From Flavobacteriia bacterium (lineage in GTDB: Bacteria; Bacteroidota; Bacteroidia; Flavobacteriales; Flavobacteriaceae): a stretch of DNA of 38,008 nucleotides. Made by a program: the position numbers and the translations under genes. The notes beneath the pieces are model-generated. The model worked only from the letters and a program-made list of their open reading frames with translations. It was not told where the DNA came from and ran no database searches. Location of the stretch: assembly GCA_013298525.1 (NCBI GenBank), contig JAAFHW010000020.1:1-38008 (forward strand). The letters run 5' to 3'. Positions 16,200 to 22,491 of this stretch are shown here, in pieces (position 1 is the stretch's first letter; the number at the start of each line of letters is the position of its first letter).

Positions 16200-16820
16200 A
16201 TGAGTTTAGTAAAACTTACCATAAAAGGAATTTCGTACAGTCAAACCCAAAATGGAGCTTATGCCTTGATTTTAAACGAAGTTGATGGAGAAAGAAAACT
16301 ACCAATCGTTATTGGAGCTTTTGAAGCACAATCCATCGCAATAGCTTTAGAAAAGGAAATCAAACCTCCAAGACCATTAACGCACGATTTATTTAAAAGT
16401 TTTGCAGACCGATTTGATATAGTAGTTAAACAAGTCATTATTCATAAACTAGTTGATGGTGTGTTCTATTCAAGTATCATTTGTGAAAGAGACAAAATTG
16501 AAGAGATTATTGATGCTAGAACTTCTGACGCTATTGCATTAGCATTGCGTTTTTCTGCACCAATTTTTACCTATAAAAATATTCTTGATAAAGCCGGAAT
16601 TTATTTGAATGCCAATCCATCTGAAACTGAAAACACAGAAGATGAAGGCGCACTTTCAACTCCTGAAACTTTCGGAATTGAAAGCGATTCAAATACTGAA
16701 AATTCTTATGCTAAACTAAGTTTATCCGAACTTCACGAGCTTTTGGAAAGCGCTGTTCAAGACGAAGATTACGAAAAAGCAGCAAGAATAAGAGATGAAA
16801 TTTCTAAACGCGAATCTTAA
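16200..16820 (+). CDS. Bifunctional nuclease family protein (DUF151) with C-terminal UVR domain
   Basis: 206 residues. Residues 1 to about 130 are the BFN/DUF151 domain (KGISYSQTQNGAYALIL, LPIVIGAFEAQSIAIALE, RPLTHDL, DARTSDAIALALRFSAPIF), a fold tied to RNase/DNase activity in some plant and bacterial members. An acidic low-complexity linker (about 135-160) leads to a UVR motif at the C-terminus (LHELLESAVQDEDYEKAARI then RDEISKR), a protein-interaction helix pair known from UvrB/UvrC. The combination is common in Bacteroidota; its cellular role is not established. It begins a cluster with thyA 45 bases downstream. A TTACTTTG sequence about 50 bases upstream may be a variant -7 box. Confidence 0.88.
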   Translation: MSLVKLTIKGISYSQTQNGAYALILNEVDGERKLPIVIGAFEAQSIAIALEKEIKPPRPLTHDLFKSFADRFDIVVKQVIIHKLVDGVFYSSIICERDKIEEIIDARTSDAIALALRFSAPIFTYKNILDKAGIYLNANPSETENTEDEGALSTPETFGIESDSNTENSYAKLSLSELHELLESAVQDEDYEKAARIRDEISKRES

Positions 16821-16823
16821 TTC

Positions 16824-16855
16824 TTAAACTTTTAAACACATAAACTTTTAAACCT
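16824..16855. repeat. Degenerate octamer tandem repeat upstream of thyA
   Basis: Four 8-base units: TTAAACTT, TTAAACAC, ATAAACTT, TTAAACCT, ending 9 bases before the GTG start of thyA. Confidence 0.75.
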
Positions 16856-16864
16856 TTTTTCAAA

Positions 16865-17689
16865 GTGAAACAATACCACGATTTAGTAAAACACGTTTTA
16901 GAAAACGGAACTCAAAAAGGCGACCGCACAGGAACAGGAACCAAAAGTGTTTTTGGTTATCAAATGCGTTTTGATTTAGCTGACGGTTTTCCGATGGTTA
17001 CCACTAAAAAGTTGCATCTAAAATCGATAGTTTACGAATTACTTTGGTTTTTGAAAGGCGATACCAACATTGGCTATTTAAAAGAAAATGGCGTGAAAAT
17101 TTGGGACGAATGGGCTGATGAAAATGGCGATTTAGGTCCGGTTTATGGTCACCAATGGCGCAATTGGAACAGTGAAGAAATAGATCAAATCACTGAGTTA
17201 ATCGATACTTTAAAAACCAATCCAAACAGCAGAAGAATGTTGGTTTCAGCATGGAATCCATCGGTTTTACCAGATACATCCAAATCATTTTCTGAAAATG
17301 TTGCCAACGGAAAAGCGGCTTTGCCTCCATGTCACGCTTTCTTTCAGTTTTATGTTGCTGATGGAAAATTATCTTGTCAATTATACCAAAGAAGTGCCGA
17401 TATTTTCTTAGGTGTTCCATTCAATATTGCTTCTTACGCATTATTTACCATGATGATAGCACAAGTTTGTGATTTACAAGTTGGCGAATTCATTCACACT
17501 TTTGGAGATGCACATATTTACAACAATCATTTTGAACAATTGGAATTGCAATTGTCTCGTGAACCAAAACCACTTCCGAAAATGATATTAAATCCTAATG
17601 TGAAAAATATTTTCGATTTTACTTTCGAAGATTTCACTTTAGAAGGTTATGATCCTCATCCTCATATTAAAGGAATTGTTGCTGTATAA
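16865..17689 (+). CDS. thyA: Thymidylate synthase (GTG start)
   Basis: 274-residue enzyme that methylates dUMP to dTMP using methylenetetrahydrofolate, producing dihydrofolate. Motifs: [20 protein letters not shown] (phosphate-binding Arg21), [38 protein letters not shown], the catalytic Cys156 in [31 protein letters not shown] and [13 protein letters not shown] at the C-terminus. Translation starts at GTG (16865-16867): this is the only start that gives the family N-terminus [15 protein letters not shown]. Dihydrofolate made here is recycled by the folA product encoded at 19563-20045. The insert of about 10 residues after VLPD ([13 protein letters not shown]) is a small lineage feature. Confidence 0.96.
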   Translation: MKQYHDLVKHVLENGTQKGDRTGTGTKSVFGYQMRFDLADGFPMVTTKKLHLKSIVYELLWFLKGDTNIGYLKENGVKIWDEWADENGDLGPVYGHQWRNWNSEEIDQITELIDTLKTNPNSRRMLVSAWNPSVLPDTSKSFSENVANGKAALPPCHAFFQFYVADGKLSCQLYQRSADIFLGVPFNIASYALFTMMIAQVCDLQVGEFIHTFGDAHIYNNHFEQLELQLSREPKPLPKMILNPNVKNIFDFTFEDFTLEGYDPHPHIKGIVAV

Positions 17690-17698
17690 ATTTATATT

Positions 17699-18643
17699 AT
17701 GAGAAAAATTATTCTTTTCTTTCTGCTTTTCTCTAAAGTAGTTTTTTCACAAGAATCAAACGATAAAATTATTTATTTGGATTCTTTATACAAAGAAGTT
17801 AGTGTTGAAAATAAATACTACACAAAAATCATAAAAGACTATAATTTAGAAAAAACTGAATACAAACATTTACTACTTTACAAAAGCGGCAAATTAAAAG
17901 AAGAAAAAACAGTATCCGGAAAAGATAGCGGATATTATATTGGAGAAGAAATTGAATATTATGAAAATGGAAATAAAAGTTCTTCAATACTTTATGAAAA
18001 TAAACAAAGATTTGGGAAAACATTTAGTTGGTATGAAGATGGAAAACTAAAAGAGGAAGGTGAATTTATAAGTGTTCCAAATGCTACTGAGACTCGTTTC
18101 AAAATGATAAATTACTGGAATGAAAAAGGAGAAAAAACAATAAGTGATGGTAATGGTTTAGTGAATTTTAAAAGTGAATTTTACGAAGAGAATGGAAACT
18201 ATGAAGATGGCTACAGAGTTGGAAAATGGTCTGGGAAATCATTAAAAAACATGTATAGTTTTGAGGAAATTTATACTGATGGAAAATTAGTTTCTGGAGT
18301 AAGCACTGAAGCTGATGGAACTAAAAATGAGTATACAGTTTTAGAGGTAAAACCAGAGCCTATAAAAGGAATGACTCACTTTTATAAATACATAGCTAAT
18401 AACTTTACAGCACCCAACAGTGCTTATAAAAATAAAATACAAGGCAAAATAATGGTGACTTTTGTTGTAGATAAAGAAGGTAAAATTGTTGAGCCACAAA
18501 TTACTAGAAGTCTTGGAACTGAATTAGATAATGAGGCCATAAGAGTCTTAACAAGTTATGAAGGATGGAAACCTGCTCTCCAAAAAGGTCGAAAAGTAAG
18601 ATGTTCTTTCAGCATTCCCATTAAATTAGATTTTAGTAGATAA
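17699..18643 (+). CDS. TonB C-terminal domain protein with MORN-like repeats
   Basis: 314 residues. Signal peptide (1-18, ending VVFSQ) instead of the usual N-terminal membrane anchor, so it is expected in the periplasm or attached to the outer membrane. Residues about 60-200 carry repeats of the YwqK/MORN type (e.g. EEIEYYENGNKSS, KTFSWYEDGKLKEEG, YEDGYRVGKWSGK). Residues about 230-314 form a TonB C-terminal domain (GKIMVTFVVDKEGKIVEPQI, LDNEAIRVL, WKPALQKGRKV, SIPIKLDF). Without a membrane anchor it cannot transduce energy from ExbB/ExbD in the standard way; such proteins are frequent in Bacteroidota and their role is unclear. It follows thyA by 9 bases and ends at a terminator. Confidence 0.85.
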   Translation: MRKIILFFLLFSKVVFSQESNDKIIYLDSLYKEVSVENKYYTKIIKDYNLEKTEYKHLLLYKSGKLKEEKTVSGKDSGYYIGEEIEYYENGNKSSSILYENKQRFGKTFSWYEDGKLKEEGEFISVPNATETRFKMINYWNEKGEKTISDGNGLVNFKSEFYEENGNYEDGYRVGKWSGKSLKNMYSFEEIYTDGKLVSGVSTEADGTKNEYTVLEVKPEPIKGMTHFYKYIANNFTAPNSAYKNKIQGKIMVTFVVDKEGKIVEPQITRSLGTELDNEAIRVLTSYEGWKPALQKGRKVRCSFSIPIKLDFSR

Positions 18644-18679
18644 AAAAATCCGCTTAACAAAATTGCCAAACGGATTTTT
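18644..18679. terminator. Bidirectional terminator between convergent genes
   Basis: Perfect arms AAAAATCCG (18644-18652) and CGGATTTTT (18671-18679) around 18 bases, with T runs in both directions. It serves the plus-strand TonB-like gene (ends 18643) and the minus-strand CBM48 gene (stop at 18697). Confidence 0.8.
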
Positions 18680-18696
18680 AAACAAACAAACTAAAC

Positions 18697-18993
18697 CTAT
18701 ACTTCTAAAACGCTGTTTTCAGCATTTGCGAATTCATTCCAACGATAGCTATCTGCCTCTGGTTCGTTTATATATGAACCATCAACTATGTATCTAAATT
18801 CAAATGAATTATCTTTTGGTAAATCGAAAGCCGCTTTGAACGTTCCGTTTTTTAACTTAGATAATTCTCCTTCTGATGGATTCCAATTATTGAAATCACC
18901 AACAACAGCAGCTGCATTTGCTTCTTTTGCTTCTAGTGAAAAAGTAACTTTACAAACTGGTTTTGTTTTTATAAATTGTTTCTTAATTGCCAT
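18697..18993 (-). CDS. Small isoamylase early-set (CBM48/AMPK-type) domain protein
   Basis: 98-residue single-domain protein. VVGDFNNWNPSEG (about 30-42), FKAAFDLP and EFRYIVDGSYINEPEADSYR are the glycogen-binding module signature of CBM48/AMPK-beta domains. There is no catalytic domain and no signal peptide, so it acts in the cytoplasm, perhaps as a starch/glycogen-associated or chaperone-like module; function not known. Single-domain versions are common in Flavobacteriia. It lies alone on the minus strand, with a possible variant -7 box TTACTTTG at 19021-19028 on that strand. Confidence 0.85.
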   Translation of the reverse strand: MAIKKQFIKTKPVCKVTFSLEAKEANAAAVVGDFNNWNPSEGELSKLKNGTFKAAFDLPKDNSFEFRYIVDGSYINEPEADSYRWNEFANAENSVLEV

Positions 18994-19141
18994 AACTATT
19001 TCATTTATAGATTAATGCAACAAAGTAAAGGAATAAAAATATAGATTTTACATCGAAATGACGAATTATTATTTTATCATATTTGCTCAAAAAAACAAGA
19101 TACATTCTTAATTTTTAAGCAGTTAAATTTTGATATTAAAA

Positions 19142-19159
19142 TAAGAAAACGTTTTCTTA
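19142..19159. promoter_or_regulatory. Candidate operator: perfect 18-base palindrome upstream of the 2TM-folA pair
   Basis: TAAGAAAACGTTTTCTTA is a perfect palindrome with a central CG flanked by A/T tracts, the form typical of LacI-family operators. It is 46 bases upstream of the putative -7 box for the 2TM gene and about 115 bases upstream of the CBM48 promoter box, so either gene could be the target. Confidence 0.55.
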
Positions 19160-19204
19160 ATAAATAATATCCATTTACCATTTTTATAATTTCAAAAATA
19201 TTTG

Positions 19205-19212
19205 TATCTTTA
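19205..19212 (+). promoter_or_regulatory. 2TM-folA promoter -7 box (near consensus)
   Basis: TATCTTTA matches TAnnTTTG except for the last base and lies 19 bases before the ATG. Confidence 0.4.
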
Positions 19213-19230
19213 AATTCAAATTTTCGACTT

Positions 19231-19563
19231 ATGAATACAGAACAACACGAAATGTATGAATACGCACGAAGAAGAATTAAACAAAAAAAAGGATTGTATT
19301 TTCATTTTGTTTTATTTTTCCTTGGAGGTCTTTTTATATTTGCATTAAATAAATGGATGAATGTTGGAGAACCAACAAATTGGTATATTTGGGTTATAAC
19401 AGCATGGTTTTTCATTTTTATTTTGCACTTCATCAAAGTCTTTATAACAGATAGTTTTATGAACAAAAACTGGGAACGAGAACAGATTAATCGTTTGATG
19501 ACCATGCAAGAAAAAAAAATAGAACAACTTAAAAACGAAGTTGAAAATAAAAAAATTGTTTAA
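19231..19563 (+). CDS. 2TM domain-containing protein
   Basis: 110 residues. The N-terminal YEYARRRIKQKKGLYFHFVL leads into two membrane spans (about 25-43 and 53-73, the second WYIWVITAWFFIFILHFI), then a basic, Glu/Lys-rich cytoplasmic helix (MQEKKIEQLKNEVENKK). This matches the 2TM family found in Bacteroidota, including at the N-terminus of some histidine kinases; as a stand-alone protein its role is unknown. Its stop overlaps the folA start by one base (TAATG), so the two are translationally coupled, which is a common arrangement and does not by itself imply shared function. Confidence 0.85.
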   Translation: MNTEQHEMYEYARRRIKQKKGLYFHFVLFFLGGLFIFALNKWMNVGEPTNWYIWVITAWFFIFILHFIKVFITDSFMNKNWEREQINRLMTMQEKKIEQLKNEVENKKIV

Positions 19564-20045
19564 TGATAACTCTCATAGCAGCTGCAGCTGAAAATAATGC
19601 TTTAGGAAAAGACAATCAATTAGTTTGGCACCTACCTAACGATTTTAAACGTTTCAAACAAATAACTTCTGGTCATTATATTATTATGGGAAGAAAAACA
19701 TTTGAAAGTTTTCCTAAACCATTACCCAACAGAACTCACATCATTATTACAAGACAAAAAAACTACAAAGTTGAAGGCTGTCATGTTGTAAATTCAATAG
19801 AAAAAGCTATAGAAATTAGCCCAAAAGACGAAGAAGTTTTTATAATTGGCGGTGCAGAAATCTACAATCAATCTATTGATTTTGCTGACAAAATTGAACT
19901 TACAAGAGTTCATTCTAATTTTGATGCAGATGCTTATTTTCCGGAAATCAATCTCAATGAATGGGAATTAATTTTTGAAGAATTTCACACCAAAGATGAA
20001 AAACATAATTTTGATTTTACCTTTCAAACTTTTGTAAAGAAGTAG
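19563..20045 (+). CDS. folA: Dihydrofolate reductase
   Basis: 160-residue NADPH-dependent enzyme that reduces dihydrofolate to tetrahydrofolate, completing the cycle driven by thymidylate synthase nearby. MITLIAAAAENNALGKDNQL opens the fold; the substrate-binding acid is the Asp of WHLPNDFKRFK; MGRKTFESFPKPLPNRTHII and the nucleotide-binding VFIIGGAEIYNQSI follow, then TRVHSNFDADAYFPEI. Length is typical. The ATG shares one base with the stop of the 2TM gene. Confidence 0.95.
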   Translation: MITLIAAAAENNALGKDNQLVWHLPNDFKRFKQITSGHYIIMGRKTFESFPKPLPNRTHIIITRQKNYKVEGCHVVNSIEKAIEISPKDEEVFIIGGAEIYNQSIDFADKIELTRVHSNFDADAYFPEINLNEWELIFEEFHTKDEKHNFDFTFQTFVKK

Positions 20046-20068
20046 TTTACTCAGAAGCAAATAATTTT

Positions 20069-20169
20069 AACACAAAAGTCACAAAAGTTTTTGTCCTTAA
20101 TTTTATTCGATTCTACTAAGTAAATTTATTTTAGTCAATAAGAAAATATCCTTATGTGACTTTTGTGTT
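20069..20169. repeat. Inverted repeat between folA and ubiE
   Basis: AACACAAAAGTCACA (20069-20083) and TGTGACTTTTGTGTT (20155-20169) are perfect 15-base arms with 71 bases between. The left arm continues as a 9-base direct repeat (CACAAAAGT twice, 20071-20088). Possibly a long-loop RNA stem or a decayed repeat element. Confidence 0.6.
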
Positions 20170-20229
20170 TAAAAAATCTATAACTTTAAATTGTATTTTG
20201 TTTAATGCACTTTCAATTTTTATTATTTG

Positions 20230-20237
20230 TACTTTTG
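20230..20237 (+). promoter_or_regulatory. ubiE promoter -7 box
   Basis: TACTTTTG, exact TAnnTTTG match, 20 bases before the ATG at 20258. Confidence 0.6.
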
Positions 20238-20257
20238 CACCCTAAAAAGCGCTGAAA

Positions 20258-20989
20258 ATGTCAAAAAATGTTACTCCATATAAAGATTCTACTTTAGGAA
20301 AAAAAGAACAAGTCACTCAAATGTTCGATAACATTTCAGGAAATTATGATGGTTTAAATCGTATAATTTCTTTTGGAATTGATGTGAAATGGCGTAAGAA
20401 AGTTTTAGACCTTGTAAGTGCGAAAAACCCTGAAAACATTTTAGATATTGCTACGGGAACTGGTGATTTGGCAATATTAATGACCAAAACTAAAGCCAAA
20501 AAAATTATTGGATTAGACATTTCTGCTGGAATGCTTGAAGTAGGTAAAAAGAAAATTGCTGAAAAAAAATTAGAGCACATCATCGACATGGTAATAGGTG
20601 ATTCTGAAAACATGCCTTTTCCAGACAATCACTTTGATGCAATAACAGTTTCGTTCGGAATTAGAAATTTTGAAACACTTGAAAAAGGACTTTCAGAAAT
20701 CTTGAGAGTACTGAAACCACAAGGAATTTTTGTGATTTTAGAAACTTCTGTTCCAGAAAAAACACCTTTCAAACAAGGATATAATTTTTATAGTAAAAAT
20801 ATTTTACCTATCATTGGAAAACTTTTCTCGAAAGACAATGTTGCCTACGGATATTTATCTGAATCGGCTTCTGTTTTTCCTTATGGTGAGAAGTTAAACA
20901 ATATTTTGAGGAAAATTGGGTTTATAGATGTTGAAGCAATGCCACAAACATTTGGAGTTGCAACCATTTACAAAGCATCAAAAAAATAA
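20258..20989 (+). CDS. ubiE: Demethylmenaquinone methyltransferase
   Basis: 243-residue SAM-dependent C-methyltransferase of the UbiE/MenG family; in a menaquinone-using bacterium it converts demethylmenaquinone to menaquinone (last step). Motif I is [15 protein letters not shown] (about 61-75); the family-specific signatures are [20 protein letters not shown] (30-49) and [14 protein letters not shown], with [17 protein letters not shown] after. The length is normal. Menaquinone links it functionally to ETF-fed respiration. PorT follows 36 bases downstream on the same strand. Confidence 0.94.
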   Translation: MSKNVTPYKDSTLGKKEQVTQMFDNISGNYDGLNRIISFGIDVKWRKKVLDLVSAKNPENILDIATGTGDLAILMTKTKAKKIIGLDISAGMLEVGKKKIAEKKLEHIIDMVIGDSENMPFPDNHFDAITVSFGIRNFETLEKGLSEILRVLKPQGIFVILETSVPEKTPFKQGYNFYSKNILPIIGKLFSKDNVAYGYLSESASVFPYGEKLNNILRKIGFIDVEAMPQTFGVATIYKASKK

Positions 20990-21025
20990 AATAGGTACAC
21001 TTGATTAAGTTCAAGCCAAATTAAA

Positions 21026-21730
21026 ATGAAGAAACTACTTTATATTATACTATTATTACTTAGCATTACGACGTACTCGCAATCTAAAGGAATTTTTTCT
21101 AAAAACCCGATTTTGAATTTAGAAAACTTCGACAAACAGCGAGTTCATTGGGGTTACTTTTTAGGATTTAATATCTATGATTTTAAAATTGATTATTTAG
21201 ACACGCCAGATGTTGATATTGCAGTAAAACGAAATACTGGTTTTAATGTTGGTTTAGTTGGAAACCTAAGACTTCATGAACACATTGATTTGAGATTTGA
21301 ACCAGGTCTTTATTATTCGCAAAGAAATCTAACTTATTCTGGTTTTACCAAAAAACTTGATGCCGAAAGAGAAGTAAGATCAACTTATATTGATTTTCCT
21401 TTATTAGTGAAATTTTCTTCATTAAGAACCGGAAATATTAGACCTTATCTTGTAGGAGGAGTTTCTGCAACATTAAACCTTGCAAGTAATTCAAAATCTT
21501 TAGACGATAACTACCAACAGCGTTTTAGAGTAAAACCTTGGACACAAAACTATCAAATCGGTTTTGGAGTTGATTTATATTTAGAATATTTCAAATTCTC
21601 ACCATCTATTAGAGGTGTTTTTGGCTTGAATGACGAGCTAATTCGTGATAATAATCCAAATAGTCCTTGGACAGGAAACATCAAATCTATGCAGTCTCGT
21701 GGTATTTTTGTGAATTTCACTTTCCACTAA
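21026..21730 (+). CDS. porT: Type IX secretion/gliding protein PorT (SprT-like)
   Basis: 234 residues with signal peptide (MKKLLYIILLLLSITTYSQ) and an outer-membrane beta-barrel pattern. ENFDKQRVHWGYFLGFNIYD after the signal, LRFEPGLYYSQRNL, RSTYIDFPLLVKFSS and RPYLVGGVSATLNLA are characteristic of PorT family proteins. PorT in Porphyromonas and SprT in Flavobacterium johnsoniae are required for type IX secretion of adhesins and enzymes; the position right after ubiE is typical for Flavobacteriia. Generic outer-membrane barrel families share the same fold, so the PorT call rests on the N-terminal block and context. It overlaps the convergent TrmH-family gene by four bases at the 3' end. Confidence 0.82.
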   Translation: MKKLLYIILLLLSITTYSQSKGIFSKNPILNLENFDKQRVHWGYFLGFNIYDFKIDYLDTPDVDIAVKRNTGFNVGLVGNLRLHEHIDLRFEPGLYYSQRNLTYSGFTKKLDAEREVRSTYIDFPLLVKFSSLRTGNIRPYLVGGVSATLNLASNSKSLDDNYQQRFRVKPWTQNYQIGFGVDLYLEYFKFSPSIRGVFGLNDELIRDNNPNSPWTGNIKSMQSRGIFVNFTFH

Positions 21731-22455
21731 GAATTCCTTTTAAATTCACTTAAGAAAATTGCGGTTGCTGTTGCTACATTCAAACTTTCTGTTTGTTGTA
21801 AATCACCAAATCTTGGAATAGCAAGTCTATCGGAAACTAATTTTTCTATCTTCTCTGAAATTCCGTTGGCTTCATTGCCTAAAACTAAAATTCCTTCTTG
21901 AGGTAAATTTTCTTTGTAGACATTTTTTCCATCCATAAAAGTTCCAAAAATTGGAGTGCTTGCTCTTTTTAGGTATTTTTCTAAATCTAAATAAGCCACA
22001 GAAACTCTCGAAATTGAACCCATTGTTGCCTGAACTACTTTTGGATTGTAAACATCAACTGTTTGTTCACTACAAACCATTTGATCAATACCATACCAAT
22101 CACACAATCTAACAATTGTACCTAAATTTCCAGGGTCTCTAATATCGTCTAAAGCAACTATTAAACCCTTATCATTTCTTGGTTTTTGTTCCGGAATTTG
22201 AAATAATGCCAAACAATTATTAGGCGTTGACAAACAAGATATTCTTTTCAAATCTTGATCCGAAATTTGTGTTTTTTTATCAGAACTTATTGTTTCAAAA
22301 ATATTCTGTGTTACATACAAATGTTCTAGCACAAAATTTGATTGTAAGAGTTCTTGGATTACCTTTACACCTTCAGCAATAAACAATTGATGAATTTGTC
22401 TGAATTTTTTTTGTTGTAAACTCGTAATTAGCTTTATTTGGTTTTTACTAACCAT
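21727..22455 (-). CDS. TrmH/SpoU-family RNA 2'-O-methyltransferase
   Basis: 242 residues from the start at 22453-22455 (MVSKNQIKLITSLQQKKFRQ), which is the usual beginning of an rRNA/tRNA methyltransferase substrate-binding domain; upstream in-frame codons reach into the promoter of tamL. The C-terminal SPOUT knot has all three motifs: DPGNLGTIVRLCDWYGID, GILVLGNEANGISEKIEK and IPRFGDLQQTESLNVATATA. Expected to methylate ribose 2'-OH in rRNA or tRNA; the exact site cannot be read. It is divergent from tamL with only 36 bases between the starts, so their promoters overlap. Confidence 0.9.
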   Translation of the reverse strand: MVSKNQIKLITSLQQKKFRQIHQLFIAEGVKVIQELLQSNFVLEHLYVTQNIFETISSDKKTQISDQDLKRISCLSTPNNCLALFQIPEQKPRNDKGLIVALDDIRDPGNLGTIVRLCDWYGIDQMVCSEQTVDVYNPKVVQATMGSISRVSVAYLDLEKYLKRASTPIFGTFMDGKNVYKENLPQEGILVLGNEANGISEKIEKLVSDRLAIPRFGDLQQTESLNVATATAIFLSEFKRNS

Positions 22456-22464
22456 AAAAAAATG

Positions 22465-22472
22465 TACTTTTG
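22465..22472 (+). promoter_or_regulatory. tamL promoter -7 box
   Basis: TACTTTTG exact match, 19 bases before the TTG start at 22492. A TTTG at 22437-22440 could be a -33 element with a longish 24-base spacing. Confidence 0.55.
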
Positions 22473-22491
22473 AATTAAATTTTCCAACCCA

